From assembly GCA_900467185.1 (NCBI GenBank), contig UBPA01000010.1:1-64000 (forward strand): 64,000 bases of DNA, given 5' to 3'. The position numbers and the translations under genes were made by a program. This DNA comes from Hyphomicrobiales bacterium (GTDB taxonomy: Bacteria; Pseudomonadota; Alphaproteobacteria; Rhizobiales; Rhizobiaceae). The notes under the pieces were generated by a model. That model was not told the origin of the DNA. It saw only the letters and a program-made list of their open reading frames with translations, and made no database searches. Of the stretch, positions 25,571-35,583 are shown one piece after another. Each line of letters starts with the position of its first letter. Within the stretch, counting starts at the first letter, position 1.

Positions 25571-26848
25571 ATGGCGAACCTTTATCGACACGCTTGTCGC
25601 ATCCTCATGCTGCCGCTCCTGGCGGGGCTTGCCGGCTGCAACATGGTGGTGATGTCTCCCTCGGGCGACATCGCAACGCAGCAGCGCGACCTTATCCTGG
25701 TCTCCACCTTCCTCATGCTCCTGATCATCATTCCGGTGATCGCGCTGACCTTCTACTTCGCCTGGCATTATCGCCGCGCCAACACGGACGCCGTCTATGA
25801 TCCCGAATGGCATCATTCGACGCGCCTGGAAGTCGTGATCTGGTCGGCACCGCTCGCCATCATCGTCGCGCTCGGCGCCGTCACCTGGATCAGCACCCAC
25901 AAGCTCGACCCGTACCGGCCGCTCGACCGGCTGGACGCGGAGCGTCCCGTCACCGCCGACATGAAGCCGCTGACCGTCGAGGTCGTGGCGCTCGACTGGA
26001 AATGGCTGTTCTTCTACCCGGAATACGGCATCGCCACGGTGAACGAACTGGCAGCCCCGGTCGATGTGCCGATCAACTTCAAGATCACGGCCTCCTCGGT
26101 CATGAACTCCTTCTACATCCCGGCGCTCGCCGGCCAGATCTACGCCATGCCGGGCATGCAGACACGGCTTCACGCCGTCATCAATGCGCCGGGCGAGTTC
26201 GAGGGCTTCTCCGCCAACTACAGCGGCGCCGGCTTCTCGCACATGCGCTTCAAGTTCCATGGCCTCGACCAGGCCGGCTTCGACGGCTGGGTCGCCAAGG
26301 TCAAGCAGCAGGGCACGATGCTCAACCGCGACACCTATCTGAAGCTTGAGAAGCCGAGCGAGCGGGAGCCGGTTCGCTACTATGGCGGCGTCGAGAACGG
26401 TCTCTACGAGGCGGTCCTCAACATGTGCGCCCAGCCCGGCAAGATGTGCATGAACGAGATGATGCATGTCGACATGATGGGCGGCGGCGGCGAGGACAGC
26501 GAAGGCAACCGCGAACGTCTGCAGTACGACAACCGCCATGCCGGCACCGGCGAAGGCACGAGTGCCGCGACCTTCCCGGCCACCGGCCAGCCGGCCCGCT
26601 CCGAGGGTGCGCCGGAAGGCGGCAACGATCACGGCCAGCACGGTGCCGCGCCGGCCGAAGGCCAGCCCGCCGACGGCGCGCAGCCGATGCAGCACGACAT
26701 GCAGAACATGAACGGGCACGACATGAACGGGCACCAGATGGATGGCCAGAACCCGGAGGCCCCGGCTTCCGCCCCGTCTCCCGACAGTGGATCGACGACG
26801 CCTGACAATGGCTCGATCGCGCCCGAACAGCTGAACAACTCGAAATGA
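25571..26848 (+). CDS. cyoA: Cytochrome bo3 quinol oxidase subunit II, with long His/Met/Gln-rich tail
   Basis: CyoA is the periplasmic-facing subunit of the bo3-type quinol oxidase. A lipoprotein signal ends in LAGC (Cys23), two transmembrane helices follow (about 40-62 and 85-108), then the cupredoxin-like domain (about 135-270). As in other quinol oxidases the CuA ligands are not evident. The protein is 425 residues, about 110 more than E. coli CyoA. The extra part is a C-terminal tail (about 320-425) rich in His, Met, Gln, Gly and Pro, with MNGHDMNGHQMDG. It is first in cyoABCD-SURF1. Confidence 0.96.
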   Translation: MANLYRHACRILMLPLLAGLAGCNMVVMSPSGDIATQQRDLILVSTFLMLLIIIPVIALTFYFAWHYRRANTDAVYDPEWHHSTRLEVVIWSAPLAIIVALGAVTWISTHKLDPYRPLDRLDAERPVTADMKPLTVEVVALDWKWLFFYPEYGIATVNELAAPVDVPINFKITASSVMNSFYIPALAGQIYAMPGMQTRLHAVINAPGEFEGFSANYSGAGFSHMRFKFHGLDQAGFDGWVAKVKQQGTMLNRDTYLKLEKPSEREPVRYYGGVENGLYEAVLNMCAQPGKMCMNEMMHVDMMGGGGEDSEGNRERLQYDNRHAGTGEGTSAATFPATGQPARSEGAPEGGNDHGQHGAAPAEGQPADGAQPMQHDMQNMNGHDMNGHQMDGQNPEAPASAPSPDSGSTTPDNGSIAPEQLNNSK

Positions 26849-26896
26849 TCGCGGCGCTTTTCCGCACCGCTTGCGACTGCAAGAACTGGGGTCACC

Positions 26897-28897
26897 ATGT
26901 TTAATCAGGACATTTCCAGCCTCGTCTTCGGACGATTGACCTTGGAAGCCTTTCCGTACCACGAGCCGATCCTCGTGCTCACCTTCATCGGCGTCGTTCT
27001 CGGCGGCATCGCCGTCGTCGCGGCTCTCACCTACTTCAAGCTCTGGGGCTATCTCTGGAGCGAGTGGCTGACCAGCGTCGATCACAAGAAGATCGGGATC
27101 ATGTATGTGATCCTTGCGCTGATCATGCTTCTGCGCGGCTTTGCCGACGCCTTGATGATGCGCACGCAGCAGGCCATCGCCTTTAACGGCAATGAGGGCT
27201 TCCTGCCGCCGCATCATTACGACCAGGTGTTCACCGCGCACGGCGTCATCATGATCTTCTTCATGGCCATGCCCTTCGTCACCGGCCTCATGAACTTCGT
27301 CGTGCCGCTGCAGATCGGCGCGCGCGACGTGTCGTTCCCGTTCCTGAACAATTTCTCGTTCTGGATGACGGCGGCCGGTGCTGCGATCATCATGATCTCG
27401 CTCTTCGTCGGCGAATTCGCCCGCACGGGCTGGCTCGCCTATCCGCCGCTGTCTGGCGCGGACTACAGCCCGGGCGTGGGGGTCGATTATTACATCTGGG
27501 GCCTGCAGGTCGCGGGTGTCGGCACGACGCTGTCGGGGATCAACCTGATCGCGACCATCGTGAAGATGCGCGCCCCCGGCATGACCATGATGAAGATGCC
27601 GATCTTCACCTGGACCTCGCTCTGCACCAACGTGCTGATCGTCGCTTCATTCCCGATCCTGACGGCAACGCTCGCGCTGCTCTCGCTGGATCGTTATGTC
27701 GGCACGCACTTCTTCACGAACGATCTCGGCGGCAACCCGATGATGTATGTGAACCTCATCTGGATCTGGGGCCACCCGGAAGTGTACATCCTGATTCTGC
27801 CGGCATTCGGCATCTTCTCTGAAATCGTCGCCACCTTCAGCGGCAAGCGCCTGTTCGGATATGCCTCGATGGTCTATGCGACGGTCGTCATCACGATCCT
27901 GTCCTACCTCGTCTGGCTGCACCACTTCTTCACCATGGGTTCGGGCGCCAGCGTCAACGCCTTCTTCGGCATCACCACGATGATCATCTCGATCCCGACG
28001 GGCGCGAAGATCTTCAACTGGCTGTTCACGATGTATCGTGGCCGCATCCGGTTCGAGGTTCCGATGCTGTGGACGATCGGCTTCATGGTGACCTTCGTCA
28101 TCGGCGGCATGACGGGCGTGCTGCTCGCCGTTCCCCCGGCCGACTTCGTGCTGCACAACTCGCTGTTCCTCATCGCCCACTTCCATAACGTCATCATCGG
28201 CGGCGTGGTCTTCGGCGTCATGGCCGGCGTCACCTACTGGTTCCCCAAGGCCTTCGGCTACCGGTTGAACGACTTCTGGGGCAAGATGAGCTTCTGGTTC
28301 TGGCTGGTCGGCTTCTACTTCGCCTTCATGCCGCTCTACGTGCTCGGCCTGATGGGCGTCACCCGCCGCCTCAGCCAGTTCGAGGACCCGTCGCTGCAGA
28401 TCTGGTTCATCATCGCGGCCTTCGGCGCCGTCCTGATCGCGCTCGGCATCGCCTCGTTCATCATCCAGCTGGTCGTCAGCTTCCTGCAGCGCGAGCAGTT
28501 GCGCGACCTCACGGGCGATCCCTGGAACGGCCGTACGCTGGAATGGTCGACGTCGTCGCCGCCGCCGGATTACAACTTCGCCTTCACGCCGGTCATCCAC
28601 GATCACGACTCGTGGTACGACATGAAGAACCGCGGCTACGAGCGTCCGCTGGGCGGCTTCCGGCCGATCCACATGCCGAAGAACACCGGCACGGGGGTCA
28701 TCCTCAGCGGTTTGAGCGTCGCCTTCGCCTTTGCCGTCATCTGGTACATCTGGTGGCTCGCCATCGTGTCCTTCATCGGCATCATCGCGGTCTCTATCGG
28801 ACATACCTTCAACTACAACCGCGATTTCTACATTCCGGCGGATGACGTCGTCGCAACGGAAGGGGAGCGCACTCGGCGGCTCTCCGGGCAGGCCTGA
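26897..28897 (+). CDS. cyoB: Cytochrome bo3 quinol oxidase subunit I
   Basis: A 666-residue heme-copper oxidase subunit that carries the low-spin heme, the high-spin heme-CuB centre and the proton channels. It has about fifteen helices. The conserved heme/CuB region reads [17 protein letters not shown], with the cross-linked His-Tyr pair, then [11 protein letters not shown]; the heme ligands are further on in HFHNVIIGG. Length matches E. coli CyoB (663). The ATG at 26897 is 48 bases after cyoA. Confidence 0.98.
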   Translation: MFNQDISSLVFGRLTLEAFPYHEPILVLTFIGVVLGGIAVVAALTYFKLWGYLWSEWLTSVDHKKIGIMYVILALIMLLRGFADALMMRTQQAIAFNGNEGFLPPHHYDQVFTAHGVIMIFFMAMPFVTGLMNFVVPLQIGARDVSFPFLNNFSFWMTAAGAAIIMISLFVGEFARTGWLAYPPLSGADYSPGVGVDYYIWGLQVAGVGTTLSGINLIATIVKMRAPGMTMMKMPIFTWTSLCTNVLIVASFPILTATLALLSLDRYVGTHFFTNDLGGNPMMYVNLIWIWGHPEVYILILPAFGIFSEIVATFSGKRLFGYASMVYATVVITILSYLVWLHHFFTMGSGASVNAFFGITTMIISIPTGAKIFNWLFTMYRGRIRFEVPMLWTIGFMVTFVIGGMTGVLLAVPPADFVLHNSLFLIAHFHNVIIGGVVFGVMAGVTYWFPKAFGYRLNDFWGKMSFWFWLVGFYFAFMPLYVLGLMGVTRRLSQFEDPSLQIWFIIAAFGAVLIALGIASFIIQLVVSFLQREQLRDLTGDPWNGRTLEWSTSSPPPDYNFAFTPVIHDHDSWYDMKNRGYERPLGGFRPIHMPKNTGTGVILSGLSVAFAFAVIWYIWWLAIVSFIGIIAVSIGHTFNYNRDFYIPADDVVATEGERTRRLSGQA

Positions 28898-28899
28898 TC

Positions 28900-29529
28900 A
28901 TGAGCGCACCGACACACACCTCTCTCGCCGACGGCGAAAAGCCGGTCTTCTACATGACGGAAGACCATCATCCGGAAAACAGCACGGGCCTCGGCTTCTG
29001 GCTGTACCTGATGAGCGACTGCCTGATCTTCGCGATCCTGTTCGCCACCTATGCCGTGCTCGGCCGCTCCTATGCAGCCGGCCCGTCGCCGGCCGATCTG
29101 TTCGACCTGCCGCTGGTGGCGATCAACACCTCCATGCTGCTCCTGTCGTCGATCACCTACGGCTTCGCGATGCTGCAGATGGAGCGCAAGGCGAAGACCG
29201 AGACCCTGTTCTGGCTGGGCATCACCGGCATCTTCGGCGCGATCTTCATCGGGCTCGAAATCTACGAGTTCGTGCACCTCATCCATGAAGGCGCCGGCCC
29301 CGGTCGCAGTGCGTTTCTCTCGGCCTTCTTCGTGCTGGTCGGCACGCACGGTCTGCACGTCACCTTCGGCATCATCTGGCTGATCACGCTGATGGTGCAG
29401 GTGTCGATGAAGGGTCTCATCCCGGAAAACCGCCGCCGCCTGATGTGTCTTTCGATGTTCTGGCACTTCCTCGACGTCGTCTGGATCGGCGTCTTCTCGA
29501 TTGTCTACCTGATCGGAGTTCTCGGATGA
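28900..29529 (+). CDS. cyoC: Cytochrome bo3 quinol oxidase subunit III
   Basis: A 209-residue subunit III with five helices. Family features are [20 protein letters not shown] (about 29-48), the Glu in GLEIYEF and the final [16 protein letters not shown]. It starts two bases after the cyoB stop and overlaps cyoD by four bases, so all are cotranscribed. Confidence 0.97.
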   Translation: MSAPTHTSLADGEKPVFYMTEDHHPENSTGLGFWLYLMSDCLIFAILFATYAVLGRSYAAGPSPADLFDLPLVAINTSMLLLSSITYGFAMLQMERKAKTETLFWLGITGIFGAIFIGLEIYEFVHLIHEGAGPGRSAFLSAFFVLVGTHGLHVTFGIIWLITLMVQVSMKGLIPENRRRLMCLSMFWHFLDVVWIGVFSIVYLIGVLG

Positions 29530-29939
29530 GCACCCACGCCCCTGTCAACACCGGCGGACACGAGGACGCGCACGAAGCCCATCACGGCCACAGCCATGGT
29601 CACGAGGCGTCGCACGGTTCGTTCAAGAGCTACATGACCGGCTTCGTGCTGTCGGTCATTCTCACGGCCATCCCGTTCTGGCTGGTCATGGGCGAAGTCT
29701 TCGAGAACAAGGCCGTGACGGCCGCTCTCGTCATGCTGTTCGCGGTCGTGCAGATCGTCGTGCACATGATCTACTTCCTGCACATGAACACCAAGTCGGA
29801 AGGCGGCTGGACGATGATGGCGCTGATCTTCACGCTCGTGCTGATCGTCATCGCGCTGTCGGGTTCGCTCTGGGTCATGCATCATCTGAACACCAATATG
29901 ATGACGATGACGCCGGACATGATGCGCAATGTCCCCTGA
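29526..29939 (+). CDS. cyoD: Cytochrome bo3 quinol oxidase subunit IV
   Basis: A 137-residue subunit IV with three helices (about residues 36-56, 66-86 and 96-116). The N-terminal 32 residues are unusually His-rich ([20 protein letters not shown]), and the C-terminus has several Met. The ATG overlaps the cyoC stop (ATGA), and the stop lies inside the SURF1 gene start. It stabilises the oxidase complex. Confidence 0.96.
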   Translation: MSTHAPVNTGGHEDAHEAHHGHSHGHEASHGSFKSYMTGFVLSVILTAIPFWLVMGEVFENKAVTAALVMLFAVVQIVVHMIYFLHMNTKSEGGWTMMALIFTLVLIVIALSGSLWVMHHLNTNMMTMTPDMMRNVP

Positions 29940-30774
29940 TACGCCCCGGCGGCCGGAAACGGCCGCCGGATCCCCCGCGAAGGCTTCGCCCGCTGCCTCC
30001 GGCCGCAGCACCGCTGCGGACGACGGACCGTCGCCACGGCGGGGCTCCCGAAGAGGTCTCGTCGTGCTCGGCGCCGTCGCGGCTTTCGTGACGGTCGTGC
30101 TTCTTGCGCTCGGCATCTGGCAGGTGCAGCGCCTGTTCTGGAAGCTCGACCTGATCGAGCGGGTGGATGCGCGGGTGAACGCCGCACCCGTCGAGGCGCC
30201 CCGCGCCGACCGCTGGTCTTCCATCACGCGCGCCGATGACGAATACCGCCATGTCAGCGTTACCGGCACGTTCCGGCACGAGGCGGAAACGCTGGTGCAG
30301 GCGACGACGGAGCGCGGACCGGGCGTCTGGGTCGTGACGCCGCTCGTGCGCAACGACGGCACCACCGTCCTCGTCAATCGCGGCTTCGTGCCCCCCGACC
30401 GGCGGGATCCTGCAACACGAGGCGCCGGCAATGTTGCCGGTCCGACGCGGGTCGTCGGCCTTCTCCGTCTTTCCGAGCCGGGCGGCGGCTTCCTGCGTGA
30501 GAACGATCCCGCGGGCGATCGCTGGTATTCGCGGGATGTCGCGGCCATCGCCGCGGCGCGTGGCCTACAACAGGCGGCTCCCTATTTCATCGATGCCGAC
30601 GACACGGCAAATCCCGGTAGCCTGCCGGTCGGCGGTCTCACGCGCGTCGTCTTTGCGAACAATCACCTGGTCTATGCCCTGACCTGGTTCGCGCTCGCGG
30701 CCATGCTGATCGGTGCCATCGCGGTCATCGGCCGGCGGGAATGGGCGCGCGCCTCGGTCGATCCCGAGGCGTGA
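29929..30774 (+). CDS. SURF1-family oxidase assembly protein
   Basis: A 281-residue SURF1 protein: an N-terminal Pro/Arg-rich cytoplasmic stretch, one helix (about 42-64, with GIWQVQRLFWK just after), a periplasmic domain (about 70-245) with VLVNRGFVPPDRRDP and a second helix near the C-terminus. SURF1 helps insert heme into heme-copper oxidases; here it is fused by overlap to cyoD (11 bases), so it probably serves the bo3 enzyme rather than an aa3 one. The ATG at 29929 is inside the cyoD 3' end. Confidence 0.93.
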   Translation: MSPDTPRRPETAAGSPAKASPAASGRSTAADDGPSPRRGSRRGLVVLGAVAAFVTVVLLALGIWQVQRLFWKLDLIERVDARVNAAPVEAPRADRWSSITRADDEYRHVSVTGTFRHEAETLVQATTERGPGVWVVTPLVRNDGTTVLVNRGFVPPDRRDPATRGAGNVAGPTRVVGLLRLSEPGGGFLRENDPAGDRWYSRDVAAIAAARGLQQAAPYFIDADDTANPGSLPVGGLTRVVFANNHLVYALTWFALAAMLIGAIAVIGRREWARASVDPEA

Positions 30775-30801
30775 TCGCCGTCCTGCCCGCCGGGCTCCGC
30801 T

Positions 30802-31818
30802 TCAGGCCAGCAGCGCCAGAAGGTCGTCGTGCAGGGGTTTCGGGATCTCGACGCTGCCCGTAGCCTCGCTGCGCTGGCGGGCGGCATAGCGCCGCTGCGA
30901 GGGGAGGCGGGCGCCCTGGCCGAGAATGGCGTCGAACAGGGCTTCCGCCCGCTCCGCATTCTCCGCCGCCCGTCCGCCGGAGAGGAGGTTCGGGTCGAAG
31001 GCGAGCAGCAGTTCGCCGTGGCACGGTGCGGCGCCGAGGCCGGCATCGAAGATCTGCGATTCACGGCTCGTCAGGTCGCCGATCAGCGGCCCGGCCATCA
31101 GCTCGACCATGGCGGCAAGGGCCGAGCCCTTGTGGCCGCCGAATGTCAGCATGGCGCCGGCCATCGCGGCTTGCGCATCGGTCGTCGGCGCACCGTCGCT
31201 GTCGATCGCCCAGCCTTCGGGAATAGGCTTTCCGGCACGGCGGTGCAGCTCGATCTCGCCGCGCGCCGCGGCACTGGTCGCGAAGTCGAAGACGAAGGGG
31301 AACGGGCCGGGCCGCGGCCAGGAGAACGCGATCGGGTTGGTGCCGAAGATGGGCTTGGTGCCGCCGGCCGGCGCCACCCAGCTGTGGCTCGGCGTCATGG
31401 CAAGGGCCGCAAGGCCGGCCGCGGCGATGCGCTCCACCTCGGGCCAGAGGGCGGAGAAGTGGAAGCAGTTGTTGATGGCAAGGGCGGCGACGCCCTGCGT
31501 CCGCGCCTTTTCCTGCAGTAGTGGTAGACCCAGCCGGAAGGCGAGCGGCGAGAAGCCATGCTTGGCATCGACCCGGACGATGCCCGGCGCCTGATCGACC
31601 ACCTCCGGCACGGCCGTCGCGTTCACCTTGCCCTCGCGGATCGAGCGGACGCAGCCGAGCACGCGGTAAAGCCCGTGCGAGTGGCACTCGTCGATCTGGC
31701 CCGCCATGACCGTATCGGCCAGCGCCGCGCAATGCTCGGGCGAGAGGCCGGCACGCGAGAGGGCCTTTACGGTCAGGGCGCGGGCTTCGTCGAGGGGCAG
31801 TCGGACGGTGTCGGTCAT
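30802..31818 (-). CDS. Ldh-family NAD(P)-dependent oxidoreductase
   Basis: A 338-residue protein of the malate/L-lactate dehydrogenase (LDH_2) family, which also holds delta-1-pyrroline/piperideine-2-carboxylate reductases. Signatures are DECHSHGLYRV, GGTKPIFGTNPIAFSWP and the GGHKGSALAAMVELMAG loop. These enzymes reduce 2-oxo or cyclic imino acids. The ATG at 31818 has GGAG. It lies 97 bases downstream of the AraC gene on the same strand. The substrate cannot be set from sequence. Confidence 0.88.
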   Translation of the reverse strand: MTDTVRLPLDEARALTVKALSRAGLSPEHCAALADTVMAGQIDECHSHGLYRVLGCVRSIREGKVNATAVPEVVDQAPGIVRVDAKHGFSPLAFRLGLPLLQEKARTQGVAALAINNCFHFSALWPEVERIAAAGLAALAMTPSHSWVAPAGGTKPIFGTNPIAFSWPRPGPFPFVFDFATSAAARGEIELHRRAGKPIPEGWAIDSDGAPTTDAQAAMAGAMLTFGGHKGSALAAMVELMAGPLIGDLTSRESQIFDAGLGAAPCHGELLLAFDPNLLSGGRAAENAERAEALFDAILGQGARLPSQRRYAARQRSEATGSVEIPKPLHDDLLALLA

Positions 31819-31915
31819 GGGAACTCCGGTTCGGGAAGGCATGTCCCGTTGATGTGTCGGGGACGGGTCTTTTCAAATGCAAGGATCGAAACTTCGCCGG
31901 CTATCGATAGGCCGC

Positions 31916-32896
31916 TCATCCTTCGCTGAGCATTTCCGGCGCACCGGCCAGCTGGCCGCGGAGGGAGCGCCGGGTGCGGCCGGCATCGCGCAGGGGTGGC
32001 GCGCCGAACTGGCGGGCATATTCCCGGCTGAACTGCGAGGGGCTTTCGTAGCCGACCTGATGCCCGGCGCTGCCGGCATCCAGCATGTCCTCGACCATCA
32101 GCCGGCGGGCCTCCTGCAGGCGAAGCTGCTTCTGGTATTGCATGGGGCTCATGGCGGTGATCGCCTTGAAGTGATGGTGCAGAGACGACACGCTCATGCT
32201 GACGCGCCGGGCGAGGTCTTCGATCCGCAGCGGCAGGGCGTAGTGCTCCTTCAGCCAGGCACAGGCCCGGCCGATCTGGTGCGACTGGCTTTCCGCCATG
32301 CTCATCTGGCGCAGGCGCGCCGCATGCGGGCCCGTCAAGAGACGGAAGATCAGCTCCTGCTCGATCAGCGGCAACAGGGCGGGAATGTCGCCGGGGCGGT
32401 CGAGGAGGCGCAGGAGACGCAGCGCCGCGTCCTCGAGTTCGGGTGTCAGCGCCGCAACGGACATGCCGCGCTGCTCGGAGGCCGACGTTTCGGACGCCGC
32501 GCCTGCCGCATCACGCGTTTCGGCCGCGGCGGCGGAGCGGTCGAGCAGGGCCAGAAGCGGCGGGATCTTGGCGGCGTCGATCTCGAAGACCATGCCGAGA
32601 TAGGGGCTTTCCGGCGAGGCCTCAACGATCTGGCTCGTCACCGGCAGGTCGAACGAGGTCAGCAGATAGTCCGAGCCGCCATAGATATAGGTTTCATGGC
32701 CGAGCATGACCTTCTTCACGCCCTGCGCGATCAGCGCGAAACTCGGCCGGTAGGCGCCGCAGGAGGGGACGGCCTGCTCGGAACGCCGATGCACCGTGAG
32801 GCCCGGCACCGCCGTCGCATGATCGCCATCCTCTCTGGCGAAACGGGCAATGATCTCTGCGAAAGGCTGACGGCGGGCGGCGGCGGGATCGAACAT
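31916..32896 (-). CDS. AraC-family regulator with AraC_N domain (YqhC-like)
   Basis: A 326-residue regulator: an N-terminal cupin-like AraC_N domain (about 1-200, with VPGLTVHRRSEQ and YGGSDYLLTSFDLPV) and two helix-turn-helix motifs at the C-terminus (about 225-315, with DLARRVSMSVSSLHHHFK and GYESPSQFSREYARQFG). In E. coli the similar YqhC sits next to and activates the aldehyde reductase gene yqhD. Here an alcohol dehydrogenase gene is divergent, so an aldehyde-response role is plausible. The ATG at 32896 was chosen over upstream in-frame codons. Confidence 0.88.
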   Translation of the reverse strand: MFDPAAARRQPFAEIIARFAREDGDHATAVPGLTVHRRSEQAVPSCGAYRPSFALIAQGVKKVMLGHETYIYGGSDYLLTSFDLPVTSQIVEASPESPYLGMVFEIDAAKIPPLLALLDRSAAAAETRDAAGAASETSASEQRGMSVAALTPELEDAALRLLRLLDRPGDIPALLPLIEQELIFRLLTGPHAARLRQMSMAESQSHQIGRACAWLKEHYALPLRIEDLARRVSMSVSSLHHHFKAITAMSPMQYQKQLRLQEARRLMVEDMLDAGSAGHQVGYESPSQFSREYARQFGAPPLRDAGRTRRSLRGQLAGAPEMLSEG

Positions 32897-33217
32897 GGGG
32901 CAGGACTTTCCGGAAAACGAGCGCGCAGGACGACACGGTTCTAACGCGAAAAGCGCCAGGCCGACAACGGCCGAATGCCGGAGACAGACTTCGTGCGGCG
33001 GCATGCGGATGCGTTGCGGATTTTGCCGCACGTTGTGGCGCGGTTACGGTTTCGATGTCAGCCGCATGCGAACGGCCGCGAAGACTTCAGAGGGCATTTG
33101 CAGGATCGTGCAAGAAATTTGCAGGAATGGCGCATGCGTATGTCGTCCGTAACTTTCATAATGGGTCGGCCGGCGATGTTTCGACCGGTTCAGATTTGCA
33201 GACAGAAGGAACCACCC
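32897..33217. promoter_or_regulatory. Divergent AraC-alcohol dehydrogenase control region
   Basis: A 321-bp region with no gene of its own. It should hold the AraC-family operator and both promoters. The AT-rich part near 33095-33160 is the likely core. I found no clear direct repeat that I would call an operator. Confidence 0.4.
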
Positions 33218-34258
33218 ATGGCTTTCGCAAGAGGATATGCGGCGACCGACGCGTCGAAGCCGCTCGAACCCTTTACCTTCGAGCGTCGTGCGCCCAATGC
33301 GGACGATATCGTCATCGACATCAAATATTCCGGGATCTGCCATTCGGATATCCATCAGGTCCGCAACGAGTGGGGCAATGCGAAGTACCCCATGGTGCCC
33401 GGCCACGAGATCGTCGGCATCGTGTCCGCCGTCGGCTCGGGCGTGACCAAATTCAAGGTGGGCGACAAGGCCGGCGTCGGCTGCTTCGTCAATTCCTGCA
33501 CGACCTGCGCCACGCGCGATGTCGATCTCGAGCACTACATGCCGGGTCTCGTGCAGACCTATAACGATGTCGAGGCCGACGGCACGACGCCCACCTATGG
33601 CGGCTATTCCGACAGCATCGTCGTCAAGGAAGGCTATGCACTGTCCATTCCCGACAATCTGGACTTCGCCGCCACTGCACCGCTGCTTTGCGCCGGCATC
33701 ACGCTCTATTCGCCGCTGATGCACTGGAAGGCCGGCCCCGGCAAGAAGGTCGCCATCGTCGGCATGGGCGGTCTCGGCCATATGGGCGTAAAGATCGGCG
33801 CGGCCCTCGGTGCGGAAATCACCGTGCTCAGCCAGTCGCTGTCGAAGAAGGAAGACGGGCTGAAGCTCGGCGCGACGCACTATTATGCGACGAGCGACGC
33901 GGAGACGTTCACGAGCCTTGCGGGCAGCTTCGACCTCATCCTCTGCACGGTTTCGGCCGAAATCGACTGGAATGCCTATCTCGGCCTGCTGAAGGCCGAT
34001 GGCGCGCTGGTCCTGCTCGGCGTTCCGGAAAATCCGGTGCCGGTGCATGCCTTCGCACTCATTCCCGGCCGTCGCAGCCTTGCCGGTTCCATGATCGGCT
34101 CGATCAAGGAAACGCAGGAAATGCTCGACTTCTGCGGCAAGCATGACATCGTCTCGGATATCGAGCTGATCCGCATGGACCAGGTCAACGAAGCCTATGA
34201 GCGCGTGCTGAAGAGCGACGTGCGCTACCGCTTCGTCATCGATGCCGCAACGATCTAA
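33218..34258 (+). CDS. Zinc-type NAD(P)-dependent alcohol dehydrogenase (YahK/CAD family)
   Basis: A 346-residue medium-chain dehydrogenase of the cinnamyl-alcohol/YahK aldehyde-reductase type. Catalytic zinc ligands C41 and H63 (GHE) are present, with the third Cys in LLCAG. The Rossmann motif is [13 protein letters not shown]. The structural zinc lobe is altered: C94 and C97 remain, but the positions expected to be the third and fourth Cys are R100 and M108. The ATG at 33218 has AGAAGGA. It is divergent from the AraC gene and followed by a terminator. Confidence 0.9.
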   Translation: MAFARGYAATDASKPLEPFTFERRAPNADDIVIDIKYSGICHSDIHQVRNEWGNAKYPMVPGHEIVGIVSAVGSGVTKFKVGDKAGVGCFVNSCTTCATRDVDLEHYMPGLVQTYNDVEADGTTPTYGGYSDSIVVKEGYALSIPDNLDFAATAPLLCAGITLYSPLMHWKAGPGKKVAIVGMGGLGHMGVKIGAALGAEITVLSQSLSKKEDGLKLGATHYYATSDAETFTSLAGSFDLILCTVSAEIDWNAYLGLLKADGALVLLGVPENPVPVHAFALIPGRRSLAGSMIGSIKETQEMLDFCGKHDIVSDIELIRMDQVNEAYERVLKSDVRYRFVIDAATI

Positions 34259-34310
34259 TCGAGCGGGGCCGCAACGATCTGATTGATCGGGGCCGCTGAA
34301 GGCAAAACAG

Positions 34311-34342
34311 AAAGGGGGCGGCCGGCAGCGGCTGCCCCTTTT
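34311..34342. terminator. Rho-independent terminator between alcohol dehydrogenase and MCP-like gene
   Basis: AAAGGGGGC (34311-34319) pairs with GCCCCTTTT (34334-34342), with A and T tracts on the two sides. It can serve both convergent genes. It is 53 bases after the alcohol dehydrogenase stop. Confidence 0.8.
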
Positions 34343-34363
34343 GTCATGAGGGAAGGTGGCGTT

Positions 34364-35464
34364 TCAGAGCGACAGGCGCTGGCGGATGTCGGCTTCGCGC
34401 TCGGGCCGCTGGATGACGACGCCGCACCAGCCGAGGCCGTCGTAATCCTCGTAGCCGAGCGTGGGTGCGAAGGCGACCAGCGTTCCGTCACTCATATAGT
34501 AGCTGCCGCGGCGCATGCCGTCGGGCGGCGTCAGGGCGAAGCTCGTGTAGACGAGCGCCGGGCGCGAGGCGGCGATCACCATGCCCTGTCCGTCGAGCAG
34601 CAGCACGGTGGTGCGCTCCACGTCGGCGGGCGCGATGTTGGCTTCTTTGTGGACGATCGACTGGCCCTGGTTCGCCCAGTCGAAATAGACGCCGAGCGCG
34701 CCCACCAGCGGCGCCGTGGAGACGCCGCCCTGGCGGATGCCGGTGGCGTAGACGAGCGCGTCGGCATTGCCGTGCAGAGGGCTCGGCTTGACGACGTCGA
34801 CGATATAATCGTCGCCCGAGCCCGTTTTCATGGCGGCCTTGACCCAGGGTTCGCCGGAAAGGTCCCGGCCCATGATCGTCTTCTGGAAATTCGGATTGGC
34901 GGAGGCGACCGCGCGGCCGGCCGTGTCCACCATCACCAGATCGAGATAGACCGTGTAGAACCGGTTGATGACGCCCAGGCGCGTGGCGGCGAACGCCTGG
35001 CGGGTGCGATCGGGGTTTTCGAGAGCCTCCCACAGCGCCGTGTCGGTCGCCCACCAGCGCACGTCCGCCGTCCGCTCGAACAGGTTTCGCACGATGAGCT
35101 GGACAAGGGTCTGGGCGAGATCGACGAGGCGCACGCCTTCCATCTCGTGTACCAGCGCGTCCGACAGCGAGCGTCCGAGATTGACCCGCTCCAGCACTTC
35201 CTGCTGGAATTTGGCGGCGATGGAGGCCGAGGCGCCGGCCAGCCGCTGCACTTCGTTGGCAACGACGGCAAAGCCCTTGCCGATATCTCCGGCCCGCGCC
35301 GCCTCGATGCTGGCATTGATGCCGAGCAAGCGGATATGCCGGACGATGTCGTCGTTCTCCCGTCGGAAGCTTTCCAGGTCGTTGCCGATACGCTCGGTGA
35401 CGGCGCGCATGGCGCGCGGCGTGGCTCTGACCTCCGGCGCACCTCTCCTTTCGGCTTCCATCAT
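34364..35464 (-). CDS. MCP-type signalling tip fused to a C-terminal Cache domain, no membrane helix
   Basis: A 366-residue protein with reversed domain order. Residues about 44-76 match the conserved tip of chemoreceptors (LLGINASIEAARAGDIGKGF, then VVANEVQRLAG), within a short helical hairpin (about 10-115). The rest (about 120-366) looks like a Cache/PDC sensor domain, with AVASANPNFQKTIMGRDLSGEPW and GALGVYFDW. There is no signal peptide or transmembrane helix, so it should be cytoplasmic. Classical receptors have the sensor first, then membrane helices, then the tip. I chose the ATG at 35464, nine bases after GGAGG, rather than the GTG at 35473. No chemotaxis genes are adjacent. Confidence 0.85.
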   Translation of the reverse strand: MMEAERRGAPEVRATPRAMRAVTERIGNDLESFRRENDDIVRHIRLLGINASIEAARAGDIGKGFAVVANEVQRLAGASASIAAKFQQEVLERVNLGRSLSDALVHEMEGVRLVDLAQTLVQLIVRNLFERTADVRWWATDTALWEALENPDRTRQAFAATRLGVINRFYTVYLDLVMVDTAGRAVASANPNFQKTIMGRDLSGEPWVKAAMKTGSGDDYIVDVVKPSPLHGNADALVYATGIRQGGVSTAPLVGALGVYFDWANQGQSIVHKEANIAPADVERTTVLLLDGQGMVIAASRPALVYTSFALTPPDGMRRGSYYMSDGTLVAFAPTLGYEDYDGLGWCGVVIQRPEREADIRQRLSL

Positions 35465-35583
35465 CGTGTTCACCCTCCACCCCGGGGCCGACCGCGGCTC
35501 CTCACTATTAGGCGATCCTGATATTTATGAATCTGAAACTTGCGCGGGTATTGTGCGGCTGTGCCGGGGCGGCACAAAGGCTG

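Noticed and set aside
30802-31818. Assignment as malate or lactate dehydrogenase
   Set aside because: The LDH_2 family has many activities, including cyclic imino acid reductases; the sequence alone does not support a specific substrate.
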